Below are positions 34,502 through 42,438 of a stretch of 52,169 bases of DNA, piece by piece. The notes under the pieces are model-generated. The model had not been told where the DNA came from. It saw nothing but the letters and a program-made list of their open reading frames with translations, and ran no database searches. Location of the stretch: positions 1 to 52,169 of the forward strand of contig JAUZNW010000004.1 in NCBI GenBank assembly GCA_030706785.1, given 5' to 3'. Positions within the stretch are counted from its first letter, which is position 1; each line of letters starts with the position of its first letter. The translations under genes were made by a program, and so were the position numbers. Source of the DNA: Bacteroidota bacterium. Its GTDB lineage: Bacteria; Bacteroidota; Bacteroidia; Bacteroidales; VadinHA17.

Positions 34502-34894
34502 GCCGCGGGACACAAGACGCAGGACACAAGACGCGGGACACAAGACGCAGGACACAGGACACAGGGCACAAGACGCAGGACGATGGGCATAGGATATCTG
34601 CGAAAATCTGCGGTTTTATCTGCGTGAATCTGCGAGGAATAAAAAAAAAAGAAGTCTACCGCAGAGTATCACTGATTTGTTCGCAGAGTTACGCAGAGTT
34701 GAAAGGATTGAATAGGAGAAAGGGGGAGTGGGAGAAGCGATGTGTTTCCTGTGTTAGGAGTGGTGAAGAAAAGACGGAAGGCGGAAGACAGTGAAACTCG
34801 ATATTAACTCAGTGAAATTCAGTGGTAAAACAGAAGTGAAAAAATATAAATATCTTGAAATACATTGAAATACATGGAAATATTTGGGAATAAG
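34502..34894. repeat. Composite repeat region: 14-bp tandem array and ATCTGCG, CGCAGAG, GAAATACAT words
   Basis: No gene. 34507-34576 is a 14-bp unit (RGGACACAAGACGC) in five copies, with variable positions 1, 4, 9 and 13 all A or G. 34596-34634 has four ATCTGCG words. 34655-34697 holds CGCAGAGT words, 34698-34713 repeats the 16-mer seen at 1494-1509, 34800-34832 has AACTCAGTGAAATTCAGTGG words, and 34855-34882 has GAAATACAT units. An apparent reading frame at 34498-34794 is a product of these repeats. I see no promoter match for the next gene. Confidence 0.65.
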
Positions 34895-37231
34895 ATGGTT
34901 AGAAATAAACTTTATCATACCTGCCTTTGGTTGGTAATGGTTTTTATCGGAATCTTGATTTCTGTCCAACCAGCCACTGCACAGAGAAAGAAGTCCAAAA
35001 AAACTGAACCAGTACCTGTTGATCAGAACATTGTGCTGGCTGACAAGGGTTTGAGTGCATACAGGATCGTGTTACCTGCTTCTGCAACAACATATGAACA
35101 AAAGGCAGCATCAGTGCTGCAGGATTACCTCCTTCAGATAAGCAGTACTGCACTTCCGATACTGCCGGAAAATAAGAAAGGAAGTCCTTATGAGATTCTG
35201 CTTGGTCAGAATGAACGGCTTAACCGGCTGAACGCCGGCATAAGCTTTAATGACCTCGGAACTGATGGATTTGTGATAATGACCGACAGCATGCGTCTGA
35301 TCATTGCAGGAGGGAACGGGAAAGGCACACTGTATGGTGTCTATACGTTTCTCGAAAAGTACCTGGGCTGTCGCATGTACAGCCCTAAGGTAAAGATCGT
35401 TCCAAAACTGGAGAAGATATCGCTCGGAACAATTAAGGATAAGCAAGTCCCTGTAATTAAGTTCAGGGATACCCATTATCGTATATCATGGGACCAGGAG
35501 TATACCGACTGGCATAAATTGAGTCACGATGAGCGGGGCAACAGACCGGCATGGGGCTCTTGGGTACACACCTTTAACAGTCTGGTGCCTCCTGAGATCT
35601 ATTTCAGGGATCATCCTGAATACTATGCGCTGCGTGATGGAAAGAGGATCCCGACCCAGTTGTGCCTTACCAATCCGGAAGTTCTGAAGATCGTGATCCA
35701 AAATCTCAGGAGGAAGATAGCCGAAAACCCTGGTGCCCTGTACTGGTCAGTCAGTCAGAACGATAACCGTCAATACTGCACATGCGATAATTGCCGCGAA
35801 CTTAACGAGCGTGAAGGATCTCCTTCAGGTTCAATTATAAATTTTGTAAATCAGGTGGCAGAGCAGTTTCCCGATCATAGAATATCTACCCTGGCATATG
35901 AATATTCACGTAAAGCTCCTATAAATATCAAGCCGGCGAAAAACGTGAATATAATGCTCTGCAGCATTGAAATGAGGAGGGACCGGCCATTTGCAGAAGC
36001 TACCGATTCTGTCAGCACTGCCTTTGTCAGAGATGTAAGGGACTGGAGCAGGATAGCCAGTGATATTATTGTCTGGGATTACGTGATCCAGTTCCCAAAC
36101 CTGGTAAGTCCATTCCCAAACCTTCATGTACTGCAGCCAAACCTTCAGTTCTTTGCGGAGAACGGAGTAACAGCTATGTTTGAACAAGGGAACCGGGAAG
36201 TTGGCGGTGAATTTGCAGAATTACGTACATACATGATTTCAAAGCTTTTATGGGATCCTTATTGCAATACCGACAGCCTGATAAATGATTTCCTTAATGG
36301 CTATTACGGTGAAGCTGCAGGTCCGATCAGAAAGTATATAGATATGATGCGGGAGGCATCGCTTGCATCTGAACAGCCTCTCGGGATTTTCGCTTCCCCG
36401 AATAAAGCTGCAGAGAGTTATCTTACGAGGCCCTTGATTGATAATTACAAGAAATTGTTTGATGAAGCGGAATCTGCTGTGGCTGATTCTGCCGAAATTC
36501 TTGAAAGAGTGAGAATTGCCAGGTTGCCCTTGAATTTTGCGATAATGGAGCAGTCCAAAAAGATCTTTTATGGCGAGTACGGATCTTTTATTAGAGAGGG
36601 GGATAAATGGGTTGTGAACCCTGAGATCAGATCGATGGTCGATCCGTTCGTTGATCTTTGCATCAGGCAGGGAGTGACCAGGCTTAAAGAATGGAGCACA
36701 ACACCCGAAGCGTATCGTGCAGCAATGTACAGGCTTTTCTATCAGGGCAGGAATGAGCATCTTGCGTACGGGAAAGAAGTAAGGTTCATTAGTCCCGATA
36801 TTTCGGCAATACCTGAAGAAGAGCGGAAAATACTTACTGATGGTATAAGGGGAAGTCATGATCCGGAATACAACTGGCTTGATTTCCAGGGAAAGGATCT
36901 CGATGTAATAATCGACCTTGGAGAGATCCAGCTTGTACATCATATCGAGTGTGCATTCTACCAATTGGCAGCATGGCTCAGTATTGTTCCGAAGGAGGTG
37001 GATTTTCTGATATCGGCAGATGGGGAAAAGTTTGAATCTACCGGAGTCGTAAAGAATACATTACCTATTGATCAATATGATTCATATCAGAGAGACTTCA
37101 TTATCGATTTTAGGCCGCTGAATGCCAGATATATCAGGGTTGTCGCACATACTATCGGTAACACACCTGAATCACACCCCGGAGCGGGCCAGCCTGCAAG
37201 AATGCATATAGATGAGATAGTTGTCGAATAA
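34895..37231 (+). CDS. DUF4838 glycoside-hydrolase-like protein with C-terminal F5/8-type domain
   Basis: 778 residues from ATG 34895; an in-frame ATG at 34865 lies inside the GAAATACAT repeat and is less likely, because 34895 begins a standard signal peptide (MVRNKLYHT... to ATAQ). Residues about 40-165 resemble the alpha-glucuronidase-like N-terminal domain (GKGTLYGVYTFLEKYLGCRMYSP). DUF4838 follows (about 190-520), with YWSVSQNDNRQYCTCDNC, typical of the family. The C-terminal about 130 residues (IIDLGEIQLVHHIECAFYQ through DFRPLNARYIRV) form an F5/8-type discoidin sandwich. DUF4838 proteins sit in polysaccharide loci; activity not established. Separated by 393 bp of repeats from the upstream gene. 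Confidence 0.82.
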   Translation: MVRNKLYHTCLWLVMVFIGILISVQPATAQRKKSKKTEPVPVDQNIVLADKGLSAYRIVLPASATTYEQKAASVLQDYLLQISSTALPILPENKKGSPYEILLGQNERLNRLNAGISFNDLGTDGFVIMTDSMRLIIAGGNGKGTLYGVYTFLEKYLGCRMYSPKVKIVPKLEKISLGTIKDKQVPVIKFRDTHYRISWDQEYTDWHKLSHDERGNRPAWGSWVHTFNSLVPPEIYFRDHPEYYALRDGKRIPTQLCLTNPEVLKIVIQNLRRKIAENPGALYWSVSQNDNRQYCTCDNCRELNEREGSPSGSIINFVNQVAEQFPDHRISTLAYEYSRKAPINIKPAKNVNIMLCSIEMRRDRPFAEATDSVSTAFVRDVRDWSRIASDIIVWDYVIQFPNLVSPFPNLHVLQPNLQFFAENGVTAMFEQGNREVGGEFAELRTYMISKLLWDPYCNTDSLINDFLNGYYGEAAGPIRKYIDMMREASLASEQPLGIFASPNKAAESYLTRPLIDNYKKLFDEAESAVADSAEILERVRIARLPLNFAIMEQSKKIFYGEYGSFIREGDKWVVNPEIRSMVDPFVDLCIRQGVTRLKEWSTTPEAYRAAMYRLFYQGRNEHLAYGKEVRFISPDISAIPEEERKILTDGIRGSHDPEYNWLDFQGKDLDVIIDLGEIQLVHHIECAFYQLAAWLSIVPKEVDFLISADGEKFESTGVVKNTLPIDQYDSYQRDFIIDFRPLNARYIRVVAHTIGNTPESHPGAGQPARMHIDEIVVE

Positions 37232-37274
37232 AGGTATTCCTCTCTTTCTTCTAATTCTTCTAAATAGGAATATT

Positions 37275-37399
37275 TTTTAGTTACACAGAGATCCACGTAG
37301 AATAACAAATGTTCACAGAGATACTAGTTCTTAACTCAGTGGGATTCTGTGTCTTCCCTGTCTTCCGGCGGGCAGGTTTTAGCGTGTCCGTGTAAGTTC
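37275..37399 (-). repeat. 125-bp intergenic element with terminal inverted repeats, copy 2 (inverted)
   Basis: Reverse-orientation relative of the element at 30081-30193. The reverse complement of 37335-37376 matches 30102-30143 at 34 of 42 positions, and TCTCTGTGTAACTAAAA (complement of 37275-37291) is identical to 30177-30193. Centre: CCTGTCTTCCGGCGGGCAGG (37357-37376). The far end GTCCGTGTAAGTT (37386-37398) is the partner of the ACACGGA end of copy 1. It lies 140 bp upstream of susC, between DUF4838 and the susC promoter. The flanks 37232-37274 and 37400-37447 hold nothing I can identify. Confidence 0.7.
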
Positions 37400-37447
37400 T
37401 TGAAGTGCGCCAAAAATGGCAATTATGCGAATAAAAGCCTGGGAGAA

Positions 37448-37479
37448 TTTGGTTATCTCAAAAAAAATGTTAAATTTTG
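37448..37479 (+). promoter_or_regulatory. Promoter of susC-susD
   Basis: TTTG (37448-37451), a 19-bp spacer, then TAAATTTTG (37471-37479), a near-exact TAnnTTTG. The leader to the susC ATG (37539) would be about 55 nt. The spacing is identical to that of the GH9 operon promoter. Confidence 0.65.
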
Positions 37480-37538
37480 TAAAAACAACCTATCGGGAAA
37501 GAACCTTAACCTTTTTCGATGCCTAAAAACCAAAGCCA

Positions 37539-40500
37539 ATGATTTTTAGAAAACTGGACAAATTTACCAGACTGGTTTTGATTTTGTTTCTGTTGCTGAC
37601 ATCGTCGCAGATGGTGCTGGCGCAGGGACGGGTTATTACCGGTACCGTCAAAGACTCAGACGGTGGAGCTCTGGTGGGTGTTACTGTCCTGATTAAAGGC
37701 AGCACAGTCGGAACACTCACGAATGCACTAGGAAAGTACTCAATTAATGCGGGAAGCAATGATGTATTGAGCTTTTCCTTTGTTGGTTACGTTGCACAGG
37801 ATATTCCTGTTGGTAACCAGACAACTATTGATGTAACTTTATCAACCGAGGTTTCACAACTTGGTGAAGTTGTCGTGACAGCACTTGGTGTGACAAGATC
37901 GACAAAAGCTTTGCAGTCAACAATTGCCAAAGTTGACGGCTCAAACCTCACCCAGGCACGGGAAATTAACCTTGGTAATGCCATCCAGGGACGTGTAGCT
38001 GGCGTGAATGTGTCCAATCCGGGTACAGGTCCGGCAGGATCTTCCCGTGTTATCATCAGGGGGAACAAATCGATCGGGGGTGCTAACCAGCCCCTTTATG
38101 TAGTTGACGGAATCCCTATGGATAACACACAGTTCGGCCGGTCCGGAGTATGGGGAGGAGTGGACCAGGGAGACGGCCTATCGAGCCTTAACCCTGAGGA
38201 TATTGAATCTGTAACTGTTCTTAAAGGCGCTGCTGCTGCTGCACTTTATGGTTCCAGAGGTGGTTTCGGAGTTATCAACATCGTAACAAAACGCGGCCAG
38301 GCCCGCAAGGGTATCGGAGTTGAATTAACCTCCAATTATGTCTTTGAGAATGTGATAAACTGCTCTGACCTGCAGCAGGTTTATGGCCCCGGAGGAATAG
38401 TTGACGGTCCGGGCGGTACAAGGATCTATGGAAAACCTGTTGATCAGCAGCAAGCTTATAACTGGGGAGCCACTTCAATGTGGGGACCAAAACTGGATGG
38501 TTCTTCAGTTATCCAGTTCGATGGTGTCGCAAGACCCTATTCCTATGCCGGGGATAACTGGAAGCGCTTTTATGAAACCGGACATACATGGACCAACAGC
38601 ATTGCCATTTCAGGTGGAGGCCAGAAACAGACCTATAGGTTCTCATTCTCAGATCTGACCAATACTACCATGATTCCCAATGAATCCTTCAAGAGGAGGA
38701 ACCTTTCACTAACAACAAACGGGAAATTTGGCGAAAGGGTTACCTTCAATGCCAAGGTCATGTATTCGAATGAGAAAACGGAGAACAGGCAATACACGGC
38801 TGACAGCCCTGCAAATATTCCCCAGGCAATATGGGCACTCGCAAATACATTAAATGTATACGATCTTAAAGGTGATCCCAATAAACTGGGTGCAGTTGCT
38901 CCAGGCGTTACTACACCTGACCTGAAATCAACAGGCGAAGAATTTCAGGAGGCCAATAATAACTGGCTGCAAAACCCCTACTGGGTCGCTTACCAGTTTA
39001 AGAATGAGAACCTCAGGGACCGTTTCATCGCATCTGGAAACGTTAGATATGATATATTCAAATGGCTGTGGGTGCAGGGACAAGTGGGGATGGACTATTT
39101 CGTAAGAAATAATAATTTCCTCGTTCCCCAGGGCACCGGTTATCTTCGCGGAGGTTCCAAAAATGAAACCTCAAACTTCGTGAGGGAAATTAACATGGAG
39201 TGGATGGTCGGTGGTGATCATGAATTCGGAAAGTTCAGGGTCAATGCGTTTGTGGGTGGAAACAGAATGGTGCATGATTATGAGACAATTCAGGCAAACG
39301 GTTCTAACTTCAATATTCCATTCTACACCTCAGTGACCAACACTAAGTCTCAGAGCTTCGGATACGGCTATTCCAAATCAGGGATTAACTCCATTTACGG
39401 TTCGGCCGAGTTAAGTTACAATAATTATGTATTTATTACTGCCACAGCCAGAAACGACTGGTTCTCAGTACTTAATCCGGTTAACAACAGTAAGTTGTAC
39501 CCATCACTAGGCGGAAGCTTTATATTCACTGATGCATTCAAATTCCTGCCTGACTGGCTCAGCTACGGCAAATTAAGGGTAGCGTGGGGTCAGGTTGCAA
39601 CTGCCAATGTTGGTGCTTATTCGTCGAGTATTACTTATGGCCTGTTTGGACAGGGACATCTTGGTCTTCCTATGGCAGGATTCTCGGGAGGAGATAATAT
39701 TCCGAACCCGAATCTTAATCCCGCTTTGTCGACCGAGATTGAGTTCGGAACTGATCTTAGATTCTTTAGAGGAAGACTAGGCTTGGAGTTCACCTATTAC
39801 AACCAGAAGACGACCGATGATATCCTGTCTGCATCGATCTCAAGAACTTCAGGATTCCTGACGACATCTGTAAATATAGGTGAGCTGTCGAATAAGGGAG
39901 TTGAAATAGTGCTAAGCGGAACACCCGTACAGGGACCGATAACTTGGGATGTTTCACTAAACATTGCACAGAATAAAAACAAAGTAATTGCGCTTAGTCC
40001 GGGTGTGACAGAGCTGAATGTTGAGGAACCTCGTACCAGAACTGTTTATATTAAACACATTGTCGGTTATCCTTTCGGAATGATCACCGGATATGTGCAG
40101 AAGACTGACAAGCAGGGTAACAAGGTTTATGAATCAAACGGCTCACCCGCCAGATCCGATGTATATGAGATACTGGGGAACGGCGTGGCCAAATTCACCG
40201 GAGGTCTGACCAATACATTGACCTGGAAACGTATAAGCCTGAATGCACTTATCGACTTCAAGTTTGGAGGTGATATCTATTCAGGAACCAATGTTCGTCT
40301 AACCGAATGGGGTTTGCATAAACAGACACTGAAGAACCGCGAGGGAGGAATGGTTGTAACAGGTGTAACTCAGACCGGTACTTCAGGGGGTGAACCTGTT
40401 TATGCGCCATTTACACTGACACTTAATCAGGAGCAGACACGTCAGTACTGGAGTAACCTGGGTGAACGGGCCGAAGAGAATTTTATATATGATGCTTCAT

Positions 40501-40736
40501 TCATCAAGCTGAGACAGATTTCTATTGAATACAGCTTTGCCCCGAAAATCCTGGCTAAAACTCCATTCACTAATCTTGCCGTGTCATTCGTTGGAAGGAA
40601 CCTTGCCATACTCTACAAGAATATAGACAATGTCGATCCGGAATACGGTTACACGGATAGTGCCGCTCAGGGTCTCGATTACTTTGGTATGCCGACAACC
40701 CGTACTTTTGGTTTTAACGTGAAAGCAGTATTCTAA
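37539..40736 (+). CDS. susC: SusC/RagA-type TonB-dependent outer-membrane transporter
   Basis: 1065 residues with a signal peptide ending MVLAQ. Order: carboxypeptidase-regulatory-like domain (about 31-110, ITGTVKDSDGGALVGVTVLIKG), the conserved LGEVVVTALG stretch, plug domain (about 120-240, VIIRGNKSIGGANQPLYVVDG), then a 22-strand barrel ending in the terminal Phe of outer-membrane proteins (NVKAVF). No N-terminal STN domain is present, so direct control of an anti-sigma factor is not indicated. It imports oligosaccharides held by its SusD lid; from the neighbours a beta-1,4-glucan or mannan oligosaccharide is likely. susD follows after 18 bp. Confidence 0.95.
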   Translation: MIFRKLDKFTRLVLILFLLLTSSQMVLAQGRVITGTVKDSDGGALVGVTVLIKGSTVGTLTNALGKYSINAGSNDVLSFSFVGYVAQDIPVGNQTTIDVTLSTEVSQLGEVVVTALGVTRSTKALQSTIAKVDGSNLTQAREINLGNAIQGRVAGVNVSNPGTGPAGSSRVIIRGNKSIGGANQPLYVVDGIPMDNTQFGRSGVWGGVDQGDGLSSLNPEDIESVTVLKGAAAAALYGSRGGFGVINIVTKRGQARKGIGVELTSNYVFENVINCSDLQQVYGPGGIVDGPGGTRIYGKPVDQQQAYNWGATSMWGPKLDGSSVIQFDGVARPYSYAGDNWKRFYETGHTWTNSIAISGGGQKQTYRFSFSDLTNTTMIPNESFKRRNLSLTTNGKFGERVTFNAKVMYSNEKTENRQYTADSPANIPQAIWALANTLNVYDLKGDPNKLGAVAPGVTTPDLKSTGEEFQEANNNWLQNPYWVAYQFKNENLRDRFIASGNVRYDIFKWLWVQGQVGMDYFVRNNNFLVPQGTGYLRGGSKNETSNFVREINMEWMVGGDHEFGKFRVNAFVGGNRMVHDYETIQANGSNFNIPFYTSVTNTKSQSFGYGYSKSGINSIYGSAELSYNNYVFITATARNDWFSVLNPVNNSKLYPSLGGSFIFTDAFKFLPDWLSYGKLRVAWGQVATANVGAYSSSITYGLFGQGHLGLPMAGFSGGDNIPNPNLNPALSTEIEFGTDLRFFRGRLGLEFTYYNQKTTDDILSASISRTSGFLTTSVNIGELSNKGVEIVLSGTPVQGPITWDVSLNIAQNKNKVIALSPGVTELNVEEPRTRTVYIKHIVGYPFGMITGYVQKTDKQGNKVYESNGSPARSDVYEILGNGVAKFTGGLTNTLTWKRISLNALIDFKFGGDIYSGTNVRLTEWGLHKQTLKNREGGMVVTGVTQTGTSGGEPVYAPFTLTLNQEQTRQYWSNLGERAEENFIYDASFIKLRQISIEYSFAPKILAKTPFTNLAVSFVGRNLAILYKNIDNVDPEYGYTDSAAQGLDYFGMPTTRTFGFNVKAVF

Positions 40737-40754
40737 ACTTTAAAATTCAGCAAT

Positions 40755-42374
40755 ATGAAAAATATATTCAGACTGATTCTGGGTACGCTTCTCACAGGAT
40801 TCATTATAGCAGGCTGCGATACTAAGGACCTGCATGATATGAACATCAATCCCAATGCCGTAAATCAGATAGATGTAAACTATTTCCTTACATCTGCTGA
40901 GCTGAGTGCTTCCAATAATGGCCTTCGTGATGACAGATATACCGACTGGAGAACAAATATCGGTATGTGTGCACATGCCATCCAGCAGCTGGCCAGTACA
41001 AGCACTGGTACTATATCGGTTGGTGATAAATATCTTGAGAACGACGTTGAGCCGTCCAATGCTCCCTGGGACCATTTCTTCGCAGGCGACGGAAGGGTGA
41101 CGGCAGAAATTATCAAGCAGACTGGTCCGGGTGGCTGGTCTGAGGGACAGAAAATCAATACCCGCTGTGCAGCAAGAATACTGAGAGTGCTCTGCTTCCA
41201 CCGTCTGACCGACTGGTATGGAAGCATACCGTATACTGAAGCAAACAAGGGTATTGAAGGGATATTCCAGCCGAAATATGATAAACAGAAAGATATCTAT
41301 AAAGATCTGTTAAAAGAGCTGGATGAAGCCTGTACTGATCTGAAAACTTCAAATCCTGATGAAGGATTTGCAGCTGCAGACTATTACTTTAAGGGTGATA
41401 TCACCAAATGGAAAAAGTTTGGATATTCCCTTATGTTCAGGCTTGCAATGAGAATTTCGAATGTGGATGCTGCCACTGCAGCAACTTACGTTACAAAGGC
41501 TATTGCAGGTGGAGTAATGCAGAGCAATGCCGATAATCTGTTCGCAACAATGGCACTTGGGCCAAGTGAATGGACAAACCAGAACGGCATCTCACGCGGA
41601 TTCTATCCTGGTGACGGTGGTCAGTGGGAAAGTTCGTTCCTGAGCAAAACCTTTGTTGACTGGCTACAGGGACCAGATAAAACATCCGTTAATGACGATG
41701 ATCCCAGACTGATGATCTTCACGGGAGGCATTATCCAGTGGACAGCCAATTCGGTAATTTATCTTGAAACTGATCCTCTGAAACAGAGGGGATTGCCTAA
41801 TGGCCTTGACGGAGCTATGCTTAATACACTGATGGGTGGCCCAACAATTCCTTACCAGCATTTTTCAGCCGTCAATCCGCTGATGATGCAGGATGATGAA
41901 CCATACCAGATCATGAATGCAGCTGAATCGCAATTCCTGATGGCAGAAGCTCTTGAAAGAAATATTGGAACAGGAATTACGGGAACTGCTGAGGATCATT
42001 ACAAGGCTGGTGTCAGGATGGCCATGCAGATGTATACCGTCTATGATCCGTCATTTGTAGTTACCGATGCAAGGGTAGACCAATATCTGGCTCTTTATCC
42101 TTATGGCGTTACAAAGCCAAAACTGGAAATGATCGGCGAGCAGATGTGGGCATGCAAGTATATGAACTGGTGGGATGCCTGGTCTGACTGGAGAAGAATG
42201 GGGTTCCCGCAACTGACACCGACCAATTATCCCGGTAATGCAACAAATGGTCAGATCCCGACAAAGCTGATGATCCCTGCCTATGAAGCAACTGGTAATC
42301 CCAACTACAAAACTGGCGCCACACAGCCCGACAGGCTGGTTGGCAAGGTTTGGTGGGATGGAGGACCAGAATGA
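40755..42374 (+). CDS. susD: SusD/RagB-type surface glycan-binding lipoprotein (SusD-like_2)
   Basis: 539 residues; lipobox IAGC near residue 21. The sequence matches the SusD-like_2 branch: DMNINPNAVNQIDVNYFLTSAE at the N-terminus, ARILRVLCFHRLTDWYGSIPYTEA in the TPR-like region, FLMAEALERN, and a C-terminal block ending DRLVGKVWWDGGPE. It binds oligosaccharides at the outer face and closes the SusC channel. In the same transcript as susC and followed by a strong terminator. Confidence 0.95.
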   Translation: MKNIFRLILGTLLTGFIIAGCDTKDLHDMNINPNAVNQIDVNYFLTSAELSASNNGLRDDRYTDWRTNIGMCAHAIQQLASTSTGTISVGDKYLENDVEPSNAPWDHFFAGDGRVTAEIIKQTGPGGWSEGQKINTRCAARILRVLCFHRLTDWYGSIPYTEANKGIEGIFQPKYDKQKDIYKDLLKELDEACTDLKTSNPDEGFAAADYYFKGDITKWKKFGYSLMFRLAMRISNVDAATAATYVTKAIAGGVMQSNADNLFATMALGPSEWTNQNGISRGFYPGDGGQWESSFLSKTFVDWLQGPDKTSVNDDDPRLMIFTGGIIQWTANSVIYLETDPLKQRGLPNGLDGAMLNTLMGGPTIPYQHFSAVNPLMMQDDEPYQIMNAAESQFLMAEALERNIGTGITGTAEDHYKAGVRMAMQMYTVYDPSFVVTDARVDQYLALYPYGVTKPKLEMIGEQMWACKYMNWWDAWSDWRRMGFPQLTPTNYPGNATNGQIPTKLMIPAYEATGNPNYKTGATQPDRLVGKVWWDGGPE

Positions 42375-42401
42375 TAAAATGGGATCAGGTTTAACAATAG
42401 T

Positions 42402-42429
42402 AAAAAGGGGCTGAAAATGCCCCTTTTTT
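42402..42429. terminator. Bidirectional intrinsic terminator between susD and GH9
   Basis: Stem GGGGC (42407-42411) and GCCCC (42419-42423) with a 7-nt loop TGAAAAT, flanked by an A-run before and a T-run after (TTTTTT, 42424-42429), so the stem can extend to about ten pairs. The A-run makes it work for the minus-strand GH9 gene as well. Confidence 0.88.
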
Positions 42430-42438
42430 ATACTCCTG

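Noticed and set aside
34498-34794. 98-codon frame in the gap after the DUF5060 glycosidase
   Set aside because: It consists of the 14-bp tandem array and ATCTGCG/CGCAGAG words; no domain, poor composition, GTG start overlapping the upstream stop.
30081-37399. Invertible DNA switch between the two inverted elements
   Set aside because: The copies are only about 81 percent identical in the core and no recombinase gene is in the window; inversion is not supported.
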